This document shows, in pieces, positions 1-8,497 of a stretch of 64,000 nucleotides of DNA. Position 1 is the stretch's first letter, and the number at the start of each line of letters is the position of its first letter. The position numbers and the translations under genes were made by a program. Under the pieces are notes generated by a model that was given only the letters and a program-made list of their open reading frames with translations, was not told the DNA's origin and made no database searches. This DNA comes from Bacillota bacterium. GTDB taxonomy: Bacteria > Bacillota_I > Bacilli_A > RF39 > UBA660. The stretch covers positions 67,797-131,796 of the forward strand of contig JAEYYH010000005.1 in NCBI GenBank assembly GCA_023430885.1, read 5' to 3'.

Positions 1-29
1 GTTTTATGTTTTTCATTTCAATATTGTAA
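1..29 (+). CDS. 3' end of an upstream membrane protein gene (partial)
   Basis: The frame starting at base 3 reads FMFFISIL and then TAA at 27-29, just before the ribosome binding site of the next gene. A hydrophobic C-terminus in this position would suit CdsA (phosphatidate cytidylyltransferase), which often precedes rseP in Firmicutes. Nine codons cannot prove it. A competing frame ends at TAG 38-40. Confidence 0.3.
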
Positions 30-40
30 AGGGTGGTTAG

Positions 41-1084
41 ATGACAATTATATATTTTGTATTAATATTAGGAATTACTGTATTTGTTCATGAATTAGGA
101 CATTTTATATTTGCTAAAAGAGCAGGTATTTATGTTTATGAATTCTCAATTGGTATGGGACCAGTATTAAAAAAGTGGAAAAGAAAAAATGACGAAACTG
201 AGTATTCAATAAGACTACTTCCAATTGGCGGTTTTGTTAGTATGGCTGGTGAAGCTGTTGAAGTAGATGAAAAAATACCAGTTAGTAAAAGACTTCAAAG
301 TAAAACTTGGGGTCAAAGATTTATGACTATAATAGCAGGTATTATGAATAATTTTATTCTAGCTATTATTATATTCTTTATAATTTCTTTAATAGCAGGA
401 GCTCCTAAATCTCATGCTTATATTAATTATTTAGATGAAGACATGCCGGCTTATGATAGTGGTTTGGTTGCTGGTGATGAAATTGTTAAATTAAATGGTG
501 AAAATATATCTTCAGATATGCTTTTACTAAAACTTATGGTTAATGGTGATAATGCAGTAAGACTTACTGTAAAGCATGAAACCGGTGAATATGATAATGT
601 AGTTATTACACCAGTTAAAGTAGAAGATGATGGTAAAGAATCTTATAAGTTTGGCTTTGGTTTAGGTAATGAAACAGAACACGGATTATTAGCATCAATA
701 AAATATGCTTTTACTAAACTTTATACTTTAATTGAGCAAATGGCTTATATTATAGGGTACTTAATAACAGGTAAACTATCACTTACTAGTTTATCAGGCC
801 CAGTAGGTATTTATAATGTTGTTGGTGAAACAGCTAAAACTGGTTTTATAAACCTTGTTTATTTACTTGGATATATATCTGCTAATGTAGGATTTATGAA
901 TTTACTTCCAATACCAGCCTTTGATGGTGGAAGATTATTATTCTTAATTATTGAAAAAATTAAAAGAAGTCCAGTAAGTGCTAAATTTGAAAACACCGTT
1001 CATGGTGTTGGATTAGTATTCTTAATGGCTTTAATGGTAGTTATAACATACAATGATATAGTAAATATATTTTTTGGAGGATAA
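41..1084 (+). CDS. rseP: RseP-type site-2 intramembrane zinc metalloprotease
   Basis: This 347-residue multi-pass membrane protease cleaves membrane substrates such as anti-sigma factors and leftover signal peptides. The zinc motif HELGH is at residues 17-21 in the first membrane helix. The second catalytic motif, NLLPIPAFDGG, is at about 287-297. A PDZ-like segment lies between about 115 and 190 (PAYDSGLVAGDEIVKLNG). Length and order are normal for the M50B family. The start has AAAGGGTGG a few bases upstream. The usual neighbour proS is absent; an unknown gene and an ABC exporter follow instead. Confidence 0.96.
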   Translation: MTIIYFVLILGITVFVHELGHFIFAKRAGIYVYEFSIGMGPVLKKWKRKNDETEYSIRLLPIGGFVSMAGEAVEVDEKIPVSKRLQSKTWGQRFMTIIAGIMNNFILAIIIFFIISLIAGAPKSHAYINYLDEDMPAYDSGLVAGDEIVKLNGENISSDMLLLKLMVNGDNAVRLTVKHETGEYDNVVITPVKVEDDGKESYKFGFGLGNETEHGLLASIKYAFTKLYTLIEQMAYIIGYLITGKLSLTSLSGPVGIYNVVGETAKTGFINLVYLLGYISANVGFMNLLPIPAFDGGRLLFLIIEKIKRSPVSAKFENTVHGVGLVFLMALMVVITYNDIVNIFFGG

Positions 1085-1085
1085 T

Positions 1086-1427
1086 ATGATTAAAACAGTT
1101 ATGAAGTATGCTGTAAATTATGATAAAGTAGTAAACTTTCTATATGATGACAAAGACTTTGTAACAAATAAAATAATTGAATATTATAAAAATTATGTAT
1201 TAAACGAAAATGAATCTAATAGGAAAATAAGAAGTTTAGATAATATTTTAGATAATTATATAAATGATGATAATTTTAGAGTATATGTAAAAACTCACAT
1301 AAATGAATTTAATACAAAAGAATATGGCATAGATTATTATTATGATATGGATATGATATTATCAAAACTTTTTAAAAGTTATTTATATTATAGAGAAGAA
1401 AATATAACCAAAACAAAGTGGTTATAA
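1086..1427 (+). CDS. Uncharacterised small acidic/lysine-rich protein
   Basis: I do not recognise this 113-residue protein. It is soluble, rich in Asn, Asp, Lys and Tyr, predicted largely helical, with no signal peptide and no membrane segment. I chose ATG 1086 because GGAGG at 1076-1080 lies 5 bases upstream; an in-frame TTG at 1074 would overlap the end of rseP. It follows rseP by one base and precedes an ABC ATPase gene by 9 bases, so it is probably cotranscribed with both. Confidence 0.7.
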   Translation: MIKTVMKYAVNYDKVVNFLYDDKDFVTNKIIEYYKNYVLNENESNRKIRSLDNILDNYINDDNFRVYVKTHINEFNTKEYGIDYYYDMDMILSKLFKSYLYYREENITKTKWL

Positions 1428-1436
1428 GGAGTGTAT

Positions 1437-2357
1437 ATGTTAAAAGTAGATCATGTAACAAAATATTATGACAAATTTAAAGCAGTTGATGATTTATCTT
1501 TTGAAGTTAAACCAGGAGAAATATTTGGTCTTCTTGGTGTTAATGGAGCAGGTAAAACAACAACTTTTCGTATGATTATGGGATTATTAGATCCTACTGA
1601 AGGTAAGATAACATTGAATGGTAAAAACATCAATTATGATGTTACAAATGAAATAGGGTTTCTTACTGAAGAAAGAAGTCTTCTTACTAAAATGACTGTT
1701 AAAGAACAATGTTTATATTATGGTATTTTAAAAGGTATGAAGGAAGAAGATATCATAAAAAGATTAGATGAATTATTAAAAAAATTCTATGGAAAAGAAG
1801 AAAAATTTGATTTAGAAAAATTCAAAAATAAAAAGATTAAAGAGTTATCAAAAGGTAATCAACAAAAGATTCAGTTTATTACAGCTATTATGCATAAACC
1901 AAAATTAGTTATTCTTGATGAACCTTTTTCTGGACTTGATCCATTTAATGTTGAACTATTTGAAAATGAAATAGAAGAAATGGCTAGTAATGGAAGTATG
2001 ATAATTTTCTCATCACATCGTATGGAACATGTAGAATTATTCTGTAAAAAACTAGTTATACTAATGAATGGTAAATCTGTTTTAGAAGGGTATCTAAAAG
2101 ATATTAAAGAATCATATCGTAAGAAGAATATCAAAATAAAAGGTGATATTGATATAGATGCTATTAAGAAAATTGATGGTGTCGTTGGAGTAACGGTAGG
2201 TGCAGAAGAAACAGAAGTTAAGATAGAATCTAATGATATTGCTAAAGACGTCTTTAAAATAATATCTAAATCAAAAGATATTACTAAATATGCAGTTGAA
2301 GAGCCATCATTAAATGAAATCTTCGTAACTAAGGTAGGTGAAAGTTATGAAAAGTAA
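1437..2357 (+). CDS. ABC transporter ATP-binding protein, NatA-like
   Basis: ATPase subunit (306 residues) of an ABC exporter. Walker A GVNGAGKTT is at residues 34-42, the signature is LSKGNQQK, and Walker B with the D-loop reads LVILDEPFSGLDP. A domain of about 80 residues after the nucleotide-binding fold is typical of the DrrA/NatA type. ATG 1437 is preferred because AAGGAG (1426-1431) is 5 bases upstream; GTG 1431 would sit inside that site. The 3' end overlaps the permease gene by 11 bases, so the two are translationally coupled. NatA pumps sodium in Bacillus; the substrate here is unknown. Confidence 0.93.
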   Translation: MLKVDHVTKYYDKFKAVDDLSFEVKPGEIFGLLGVNGAGKTTTFRMIMGLLDPTEGKITLNGKNINYDVTNEIGFLTEERSLLTKMTVKEQCLYYGILKGMKEEDIIKRLDELLKKFYGKEEKFDLEKFKNKKIKELSKGNQQKIQFITAIMHKPKLVILDEPFSGLDPFNVELFENEIEEMASNGSMIIFSSHRMEHVELFCKKLVILMNGKSVLEGYLKDIKESYRKKNIKIKGDIDIDAIKKIDGVVGVTVGAEETEVKIESNDIAKDVFKIISKSKDITKYAVEEPSLNEIFVTKVGESYEK

Positions 2358-3663
2358 ATTAAAATTTTTAATAGGTAATAGTTTAGGACGTAAAGTAAAC
2401 ACTAAATGGTTTAAAATAGTAAATGTTATTTTAGCCTTAGCAATTGTTATTATATGTAATATTGATAGTGTCATTAATTTCTTTGGTGGTGATTTTGATG
2501 AAAAACAGAAGATATATGTTATAGATAATACTGGAGTGTCATTTGATATATTTAAAGAGCAAATGATGCTTACTACATCAAGTAAAACTGAAGAAGATTT
2601 AGATTATGAAATAAAACTTTATGATGGTGATGAAGAAGCAGCTAAAGAAATGATTAGTGAAAATAAAAAAGATTTAGTTGTAGTTTTCAGTAATGATGAG
2701 AAAAAAGTTTTAGCAGTCAAACTTATATCAGAAGAATACATTGATATTTTAGATAATCAATATTTAAGTAACTCAATATATAATACAAAAGTAATGCTTG
2801 CTATTGCAAATTCTAATATTTCTGCTGAAGAACTTGCAAACATTTATTCTACTGTTGATGTAGAAAGAGTTATATTAGATGAATCAAAGAGTACAGAAGA
2901 TGAGAGTATGGAAGTAGTTATGTCTACAGTATTTCCTGTAGTAATATTACCATTCTTCATGCTTGTTATATTCTTAGTTCAAATGATAGGTGCTGAAGTT
3001 AATGAAGAAAAAACAACTCGCGGTATGGAAATTATTATTTCTAGTGTATCACCAGCGACACATTTCTTCTCTAAAATAGTAGCAAGTAATTTATTTGTTA
3101 TTATTCAAGGATTGCTATTATTTATTTATGGAGCAGCAGGTTTAATTGTCAGAAAACTAATAGGCGGAGATATAATATCTGGTGGTGTATATAGTACAAT
3201 AAGTGATATGCTTGGTAAAGTGTTAGATACAGCTTTCATGGATAAATTAATCTATATAATTCCACTTACTTTAATTCTTATGTTATTAACATTCTTAGCA
3301 TATTCACTTCTTGCCGGAGTACTTGCTAGTATGACCACTAACATAGAAGATTTCCAACAAATACAAACACCAATTATGATTGTATTATTAGTTGGCTATT
3401 ATTTATCAATTCTTGCTGGTACATTTAAAGGTGCAATATTTATTAAAGTATTATCTTTTGTACCATTTATATCAGCAATATTAGCCCCATCATTGCTTGT
3501 ACTTGGCCAGATAGGTATATTTGATGTATGTATATCAATAGCCCTTATGATAGGTGCAATATACTTATTAATTAAGTATGGTCTTAAAATATATAAAGTA
3601 GGTATTTTAAATTATTCTTCTAATAAATTATGGAAGAAAATATTTAAAGCAATGAAGAATTAA
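2347..3663 (+). CDS. ABC-2 type permease, NatB-like
   Basis: Membrane subunit (438 residues) paired with the overlapping ATPase. One N-terminal helix is followed by a large extracytoplasmic domain (about residues 45-195), then five or six helices. The segment GAEVNEEKTTRGMEIIISSVSP is the conserved cytoplasmic coupling region of ABC-2/NatB permeases. ATG 2347 has AGGTG 6 bases upstream; an in-frame GTG at 2338 lacks this. The stop codon overlaps the next start (TAATG), so a lipoprotein is coupled to it. Confidence 0.9.
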   Translation: MKSKLKFLIGNSLGRKVNTKWFKIVNVILALAIVIICNIDSVINFFGGDFDEKQKIYVIDNTGVSFDIFKEQMMLTTSSKTEEDLDYEIKLYDGDEEAAKEMISENKKDLVVVFSNDEKKVLAVKLISEEYIDILDNQYLSNSIYNTKVMLAIANSNISAEELANIYSTVDVERVILDESKSTEDESMEVVMSTVFPVVILPFFMLVIFLVQMIGAEVNEEKTTRGMEIIISSVSPATHFFSKIVASNLFVIIQGLLLFIYGAAGLIVRKLIGGDIISGGVYSTISDMLGKVLDTAFMDKLIYIIPLTLILMLLTFLAYSLLAGVLASMTTNIEDFQQIQTPIMIVLLVGYYLSILAGTFKGAIFIKVLSFVPFISAILAPSLLVLGQIGIFDVCISIALMIGAIYLLIKYGLKIYKVGILNYSSNKLWKKIFKAMKN

Positions 3664-4037
3664 TGCGTAAATTAATAGTTTATCTAGTCGTTTTATTAAC
3701 TATTACTGGTTGTGCAAGCACTTCAGTAAAAGAAGCAATAACTACAAGTTCAAAAACAGTAACAAGTAGTGAAGCATCTTCATTAATTAAAAAAGGTGCA
3801 ATACTTATTGACGTTCGTACAAAAGAAGAATATGATGAAAAACATATTACTGGAGCAGTTAATATACCCCTTGCGGAAATTGAAAAAGGCAATATTAATT
3901 ATGATAAAGATACTGCCATAATTGTTTACTGTAGAAGTGGCAATAGAAGTGCAACAGCAGCTAAAGAATTAATTACTTTAGGTTATACTAGTATTTATGA
4001 TTTAGGCAGTATAAATAACTGGAAAGAAACAGAATAA
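3663..4037 (+). CDS. Rhodanese-domain lipoprotein
   Basis: Membrane-anchored sulfurtransferase-like protein of 124 residues. A lipoprotein signal ends in ITGC (Cys17). A single rhodanese domain covers about residues 35-124, with the motifs LIDVRTKEEYDEKHITGAVNIPL and the active-site loop VYCRSGNRSA, whose Cys would carry the persulfide. The start overlaps the upstream stop by one base, so it is the last gene of the rseP-to-ABC run. The substrate is unknown. Its stop codon lies in the loop of the following terminator. Confidence 0.9.
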   Translation: MRKLIVYLVVLLTITGCASTSVKEAITTSSKTVTSSEASSLIKKGAILIDVRTKEEYDEKHITGAVNIPLAEIEKGNINYDKDTAIIVYCRSGNRSATAAKELITLGYTSIYDLGSINNWKETE

Positions 4038-4050
4038 TCTGTTTCTTTTT
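4025..4050 (+). terminator. Intrinsic terminator of the rhodanese gene
   Basis: Perfect 9-bp stem (4025-4033 with 4038-4046), loop ATAA, then a T run to 4050. The stop codon TAA (4035-4037) forms most of the loop. Confidence 0.9.
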
Positions 4051-4051
4051 A

Positions 4052-4060
4052 TGTTATAAT
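4052..4060 (+). promoter_or_regulatory. Extended -10 promoter for the deaminase gene
   Basis: TGTTATAAT (TGN plus perfect -10) begins two bases after the terminator T run and 27 bases before the ATG. No good -35 is visible; the upstream region is the terminator itself. Confidence 0.8.
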
Positions 4061-4087
4061 TAATATGTAATATAGAAGAGGTAAAAT

Positions 4088-4549
4088 ATGAATGAGTATA
4101 TGAAATTTGCATGTGAATGTGCACATAACGGAATATCTAAAAAGGAAGGTGGACCATTTGGAGCAGTTATTGTAGATAACTTAGGTAATATAATAAGCAA
4201 AGGCAACAATAGGGTACTTATTGATAATGACCCAACAGCCCACGCGGAAATAGTTGCTATCAGAGAAGCTTCAAAAACATTAAATAATTATGATTTATCT
4301 AATTTAATTTTGTATACTACATGCGAACCATGTCCCATGTGTCTTTCAGCAATAATATGGTCAAACATAAAAGTTGTGTATTATGGGATGACTAGAAAAA
4401 ATGCTGAAAAAATTGGATTTAGAGATGATGTAATATATGATTATCTGAAAGATAGAGATGATAAGTTAATTACTTTAAATCAAATAGATAAAGATGAATG
4501 TAAAAAAATATTTAATGAATATTCAAAAACTAATCAAGAAACCTATTAA
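4088..4549 (+). CDS. Nucleoside deaminase, guanine-deaminase-like (GuaD type)
   Basis: Zinc-dependent cytidine-deaminase-fold enzyme, 153 residues. The zinc and catalytic motif is AHAE and the Cys pair is CEPCPMC. The segments GGPFGAVIV, NDPTAHAEI and GFRDDVIYDYL follow Bacillus GuaD more closely than tRNA adenosine deaminase TadA, which usually has LYVTLEPCPMC and an N..W.. segment. Predicted reaction: guanine to xanthine, in purine salvage. TadA cannot be fully excluded from sequence alone. GAGGT at 4077-4081 supports the start. It has its own promoter. Confidence 0.8.
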   Translation: MNEYMKFACECAHNGISKKEGGPFGAVIVDNLGNIISKGNNRVLIDNDPTAHAEIVAIREASKTLNNYDLSNLILYTTCEPCPMCLSAIIWSNIKVVYYGMTRKNAEKIGFRDDVIYDYLKDRDDKLITLNQIDKDECKKIFNEYSKTNQETY

Positions 4550-4615
4550 GTGAGCATTTTAAAGCATATTTTCGTATAAAAATCACTATTTTTGTATACA
4601 AGATGTAAATTGTTA

Positions 4616-4624
4616 TGCTATAAT
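4616..4624 (+). promoter_or_regulatory. Extended -10 promoter
   Basis: TGCTATAAT, 29 bases before ATG 4654. No convincing -35. Confidence 0.75.
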
Positions 4625-4653
4625 TAACTTAGAATTATGGTAGAGGTGATAAT

Positions 4654-5253
4654 ATGGATGAAGTACATGAAAAAAGTATATTATTAATAGGACCAGCAAA
4701 TAGCAATAAGAGTATAATCGCTAATTTACTTAGTGAAAAAACAAATATGCCTATGCTTTCTCTTGATACCTCTAGAGAAAAGTATTATTGCGATTTAAAA
4801 TATGATAGAGAATATGCTAATAAACTAAAAAGAGAAAATGGTGAATTAGCAAGATATGAATATAATAAACCATTTGAGGCTCATTACATATCTAATTTTC
4901 TTGACAATTTAAGTGAGAGCTCAATAATTAAATTTGAATCTACGCAAACTGTTTATGAACAACCAGAACTTTTTACAAAAGTTTATAATTGCATAAGTAA
5001 ATTTGCTAATGTAATATTGCTACTTCCTGATATTGATTTACAGGATTGTTGGCAACAAATAAATAGGACTTGTAAAGTACCCGTAGGATCAGATTTATCC
5101 AAATTAAATTGGCATTTAGTAAGTAGTCCATGTAATAGTAGTTTAGCTACATATACAGTATATATGTGTGGTAGAGATAAAGAAGAAATAACTGATGAAA
5201 TATTAGAGTATATTAATAGTAAATCAAAAGAAAGTGTTAGGCATGTAGCCTAA
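4654..5253 (+). CDS. Uncharacterised P-loop NTPase/kinase-like protein
   Basis: A 199-residue soluble protein. Residues about 10-20 read LLIGPANSNKS, a Walker A-like loop resembling shikimate or adenylate kinases (GxxxxGKS) but with Asn in place of the last Gly. A region after about 90 (IIKFESTQ, VILLLPDIDL) could hold a Walker B strand. The degenerate loop leaves catalysis uncertain and I cannot name a substrate. It has its own promoter and a good ribosome binding site (AGAGGTGAT). Its last four bases overlap the convergent gene. Confidence 0.6.
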   Translation: MDEVHEKSILLIGPANSNKSIIANLLSEKTNMPMLSLDTSREKYYCDLKYDREYANKLKRENGELARYEYNKPFEAHYISNFLDNLSESSIIKFESTQTVYEQPELFTKVYNCISKFANVILLLPDIDLQDCWQQINRTCKVPVGSDLSKLNWHLVSSPCNSSLATYTVYMCGRDKEEITDEILEYINSKSKESVRHVA

Positions 5254-5259
5254 CACTTT
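5231..5259. terminator. Bidirectional terminator shared by convergent genes
   Basis: Perfect 12-bp stem (5231-5242 with 5248-5259), loop ATGTA, with T-rich sequence on the plus side and A-rich sequence upstream. Both stop codons lie in the 3' arm: TAA 5251-5253 (+) and TAG 5252-5250 (-). Confidence 0.9.
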
Positions 5260-5711
5260 TTATTATAATTATATTTATTTTTATCAAACCATAATAGTAA
5301 TTTTTTTTGTTTTTCAATAACAATAGCATATCCTAAGCTTTCATTATTTAAATCTTTATATTCCTCATATGGTACAGTTGCTGTTCCTTTATAACCGTCA
5401 ACTTTTACTTTATATTCATTCTTAATCTTATCATCTTTTTTGATTAAATTTATTTTTAATTCTTTTATATCCCAGTTTTCAATTAAATTGTTTCTTTTTA
5501 ATTCAATATAAACATATATAACTGCTATAATACTTACTATAACAGCAACTATAATTCTAGTTAAGTCAGTTACATAAAAATTTAGTCCAATTGTCATACT
5601 TACTAAAATAGTTGCAACAAACAGTAATACCATTTGAACTACTGATAAATTATTATCTAATTCTTTTAATGATATTTTGATATAATTATCATCAATATTT
5701 ATTCTATTCAT
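5250..5711 (-). CDS. Uncharacterised two-helix membrane protein
   Basis: I do not recognise this 153-residue protein. A polar N-terminus (about 1-22) is followed by two membrane helices (about 24-45 and 52-70) and a basic cytoplasmic-like domain of about 80 residues with a short beta-rich part (KVKVDGYKGTATVPYEEY). That layout resembles small bacterial PH-domain or YcxB-type membrane proteins, but no motif proves it. GAGGT lies 6 bases before the ATG. Confidence 0.65.
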   Translation of the reverse strand: MNRINIDDNYIKISLKELDNNLSVVQMVLLFVATILVSMTIGLNFYVTDLTRIIVAVIVSIIAVIYVYIELKRNNLIENWDIKELKINLIKKDDKIKNEYKVKVDGYKGTATVPYEEYKDLNNESLGYAIVIEKQKKLLLWFDKNKYNYNKKC

Positions 5712-5734
5712 ATTTGGACCTCAATTCTGTAATA

Positions 5735-5743
5735 ATTATACCA
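5735..5743 (-). promoter_or_regulatory. Extended -10 promoter (minus strand)
   Basis: On the minus strand the bases read TGGTATAAT, 23 bases before the ATG of the 5250-5711 gene. Confidence 0.75.
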
Positions 5744-5794
5744 CATTTGTTTATGTATCCAAAATAAAAATCGACAATATATGTAAAAAAACGT

Positions 5795-6268
5795 TTATTT
5801 TACAACTAAATCATTTAACTGAAAATCTATAATTTTATGTAAATCGTTTAAGGATAATTCTATTTGATATCCTATTTTACCAGCACTAAAAATAATAGTA
5901 TTAAAATTATTAGCTGTGTCATTAATAACAGTAGTAAAATTTTTTTTCATACCAATGGGGGAACATCCACCATGTATGTAACCTGTTATAGTCAATAAAT
6001 CTTTTGATTTTATCATTTCTATATTTTTTTCATTAACACTACTTGCGGCTTTTTTTAAATCAAGTTCATTGTTAACAGGTATAACAAATACGTAATACTT
6101 TTTACTTTTACTAATAGTAACTAAGGTCTTAAATACTTGATTGGGATCTTGATTTAAAATAGATGCTACTTCCATTCCACTAATTGCTTTAGTATTTACA
6201 TATTCATAATGCTTATAGTCAATTTTACTTTTATCAAGTATGCGCATGACATTAGTTTTATATTCCAT
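5795..6268 (-). CDS. ybaK: Cys-tRNA(Pro) deacylase, YbaK/EbsC family
   Basis: Trans-editing enzyme (157 residues) that hydrolyses Cys-tRNA(Pro) made by mistake by prolyl-tRNA synthetase. The order of conserved segments fits the YbaK family: YKHYEY near the N-terminus, the QVFKTLV strand, the catalytic-region Lys in LDLKKAASSVNEK, and GYIHGGCSPIGMKK toward the end. The start codon sits two bases after the TAG of the upstream gene and has no visible Shine-Dalgarno sequence, so translation probably depends on reinitiation. Confidence 0.92.
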   Translation of the reverse strand: MEYKTNVMRILDKSKIDYKHYEYVNTKAISGMEVASILNQDPNQVFKTLVTISKSKKYYVFVIPVNNELDLKKAASSVNEKNIEMIKSKDLLTITGYIHGGCSPIGMKKNFTTVINDTANNFNTIIFSAGKIGYQIELSLNDLHKIIDFQLNDLVVK

Positions 6269-6269
6269 A

Positions 6270-6689
6270 CTACAATTTATATAGGTTTAAGCCTATACTT
6301 TCATCAAAATATCTATCAACTTCACCATCAATCTTAGTTATATGTAGTTCACAAGTAGCTGATATATAACATTCATTTAAGTGTCCACCATATACTTGCA
6401 TATCAGCATTACATACATTTATATGGATATGTAAGTATGTTTCACCATCTTTTGTACTAACATTACCCATTAAAGAAGTAATCTCCATAGGACCTGTTAG
6501 AGTGGTTTTATGATACTGTTTTGAATTAGTATCAAATAGTCCTATAACCAATTTATCAGTAGCACCAATTCCAGCAATGCTTCCTAATTTAATATTTTCA
6601 TTATTACATAAATCTGTTAATTTACTTATTACTTCTTCGCCTTTTTCTATTCTTACTACATAAGTATTATCAAACTTTTTATATTTCAT
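6270..6689 (-). CDS. PPC (DUF296) domain protein
   Basis: Single-domain protein of 139 residues with the plant-and-prokaryote-conserved (PPC/DUF296) fold. Matching segments are YVVRIEKGEEVISKL at the N-terminus, LGSIAGIGATDKLVIGLFD, the histidine pair in YLHIHINV, and the family hallmark GGHL. Bacterial members form trimers and are often fused to DNA-binding AT-hooks; this one has no such tail. Function is unknown. It heads a two-gene operon with ybaK and has a good ribosome binding site (GGAAGGTGAT). Confidence 0.85.
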   Translation of the reverse strand: MKYKKFDNTYVVRIEKGEEVISKLTDLCNNENIKLGSIAGIGATDKLVIGLFDTNSKQYHKTTLTGPMEITSLMGNVSTKDGETYLHIHINVCNADMQVYGGHLNECYISATCELHITKIDGEVDRYFDESIGLNLYKL

Positions 6690-6707
6690 ATTATCACCTT
6701 CCTATAT

Positions 6708-6716
6708 ATTATAGCA
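6708..6716 (-). promoter_or_regulatory. Extended -10 promoter for the PPC-ybaK operon
   Basis: Minus strand reads TGCTATAAT, 18 bases upstream of the start codon. It is back to back with the promoter at 6764-6772. Confidence 0.75.
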
Positions 6717-6763
6717 TAGATACAAAAAAATAATAATTTATCTCTTTCTTTTTAAAACAAATG

Positions 6764-6772
6764 TGCTATAAT
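6764..6772 (+). promoter_or_regulatory. Extended -10 promoter for the SGNH hydrolase gene
   Basis: TGCTATAAT, 24 bases before ATG 6797. Confidence 0.8.
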
Positions 6773-6796
6773 AACTAATAAAAGTGAGGGAGTAAT

Positions 6797-7480
6797 ATGC
6801 TTAAAAAGAAAATAAAGTTTGAATTCAATATTTGGTTTTATGCTTTACTAGCGGTCTTATTAATATCTATAATTTTTGATTTAATATTGTTTGGTAATAA
6901 TGAAAAAGAAACTGTTAAATATGTAACTGATCAAAATGTTGTTTTTTTTGGTGATTCAATAACAGCTGGATACAAAGTTGAGGAATTTTTTCCAGATACC
7001 TTTGTAATTAATAGTGGAATTGGTGGTAATAGATCTAATCAATTACTTGAAAGAATTGAAGATGATGTATATGCTTATAATCCATCAAAAATTTTCATAC
7101 TTATAGGCATTAATGATATGAATGGTAATGTACCACAAGCAGAAATTTTAAACAATATTCAAAAAATTATCAATGGTATAAAAATAAATAGAAAATATAC
7201 CAAAATATATATTGAATCTATTTATCCGATTAATAGAAATATGTTTGATGACATAGAATATGGTTTTAACAAAGAAGTAACAAATGATAAGATAAAAGAA
7301 ATTAACTTAAAAATTAAAAATATTTGTAAAGAGAATGACATTACATATGTAGATGTATATAGTTCATTAATAGATGAGGATGGCAATTTAAAATCAGCGT
7401 ATTCTAAAGAAGGCTTACATCTTACTGATCTAGGATACTTTAAAGTTACTAAAGTCTTAGAAAAATATATTTCTGAATAA
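6797..7480 (+). CDS. Membrane-anchored SGNH/GDSL hydrolase
   Basis: Serine esterase fold, 227 residues. One N-terminal membrane helix (about 12-33) would place the catalytic domain outside. Block I is VVFFGDSITAG with the catalytic Ser, block II GIGGNRSNQ with the oxyanion Gly, block III LIGINDM with the Asn, and block V EGLHLTDLGY with the catalytic His. The position three before that His is Glu instead of the usual Asp (ExxH for DxxH), a conservative change in the charge relay. The substrate is probably an acyl or acetyl ester at the cell surface, but this is not determined. Confidence 0.88.
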   Translation: MLKKKIKFEFNIWFYALLAVLLISIIFDLILFGNNEKETVKYVTDQNVVFFGDSITAGYKVEEFFPDTFVINSGIGGNRSNQLLERIEDDVYAYNPSKIFILIGINDMNGNVPQAEILNNIQKIINGIKINRKYTKIYIESIYPINRNMFDDIEYGFNKEVTNDKIKEINLKIKNICKENDITYVDVYSSLIDEDGNLKSAYSKEGLHLTDLGYFKVTKVLEKYISE

Positions 7481-7502
7481 AAACACTTATAAAGTGTTTT
7501 TT
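7481..7502 (+). terminator. Intrinsic terminator of the SGNH gene
   Basis: 8-bp stem (7481-7488 with 7492-7499), 3-base loop, T run. Confidence 0.85.
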
Positions 7503-7663
7503 ATTATGTTTTATTAAAATATAAAATGTTGGTATGAAAAAGTAATTTGCGACATAAACAATTATAGTAAAGAATAATAAAATTATTTTAATTTGCAAAA
7601 CACATTTACTTTTGAGTTAAAAAATTATAAAATGTTAATGTTGTATAAAAAATGGAGGGCTTT

Positions 7664-8482
7664 ATGGAGTTTATTAATATTATAAAAGCAATTATGTTTG
7701 GAATCGTTCAAGGAATTACTGAATGGTTACCAATTAGTAGTACAGGACATTTAATTTTATTACAAGATCTTTTAAAACTAAGTTTATCAGAGGATTTTCA
7801 AAATATATTTTTAGTAATAATACAACTTGGTTCTATTATGGCGGTAGTTGTAATATTTTTTCAAAAACTAAATCCTTTTACAAAAGGATTTAAACTAAAG
7901 AAAGATATTGTTGATTTATGGTTAAAAATAATAGTTGCGACTATTCCGGCCGTAATAGTAGGTTTCCTTTTTGATGATCTTATCGATTCTGTTCTATATA
8001 ATTCAGTAGTAGTTGCAATTGTTTTAATTTTATATGGTATTTTATTCATAGTTATAGAAAATAAAAATAGAAAACCAAAAATCGAAAACATGAACGAGTT
8101 AGATTATAAGACAGCATTTAAAATAGGTCTATTTCAAATGTTAGCATTAGTACCAGGAACATCTAGATCAGGCGCTACAATTATTGGAGCTATTCTTCTA
8201 GGAACATCTAGATATACAGCATCAGAGTTTTCATTCTTCTTAGCAATTCCAGCTATGTTTGGAGCAAGCGGACTAAAACTAATGAAACATGGTTTAGCAT
8301 TTAGTTTTGAAGAATGGACTATATTACTAATAGGTTCAGTAGTAGCATTTCTAGTATCACTATTTGTAATTAAATATCTTCTTGCATATATAAGAAAACA
8401 TGACTTTAAGATATTTGGATACTATAGAATTGCTTTAGGTATAATTATATTACTATGTTTGGCTATTAGTTTATTTTTATAA
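7664..8482 (+). CDS. uppP: Undecaprenyl-diphosphate phosphatase
   Basis: BacA-family membrane enzyme (272 residues) that converts undecaprenyl diphosphate to the monophosphate, recycling the lipid carrier for peptidoglycan and surface glycans. The two active-site regions are QGITEWLPISSTGHLIL near the N-terminus and VPGTSRSGATI in the middle. About eight membrane helices are visible. I chose ATG 7664 because GGAGGG (7654-7659) is correctly spaced and family members start close to EFINIIKAIMFGIVQG; ATG 7652 would overlap the binding site. The 160-base upstream region has no promoter I could assign with confidence. Confidence 0.95.
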   Translation: MEFINIIKAIMFGIVQGITEWLPISSTGHLILLQDLLKLSLSEDFQNIFLVIIQLGSIMAVVVIFFQKLNPFTKGFKLKKDIVDLWLKIIVATIPAVIVGFLFDDLIDSVLYNSVVVAIVLILYGILFIVIENKNRKPKIENMNELDYKTAFKIGLFQMLALVPGTSRSGATIIGAILLGTSRYTASEFSFFLAIPAMFGASGLKLMKHGLAFSFEEWTILLIGSVVAFLVSLFVIKYLLAYIRKHDFKIFGYYRIALGIIILLCLAISLFL

Positions 8483-8497
8483 TTTAGTTGTAATAAA

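Noticed and set aside
4088..4549. tRNA adenosine deaminase TadA
   Set aside because: The GGPFGAVIV, NDPTAHAE and GFRDDVIYDYL segments fit guanine deaminase better; TadA remains the fallback call.
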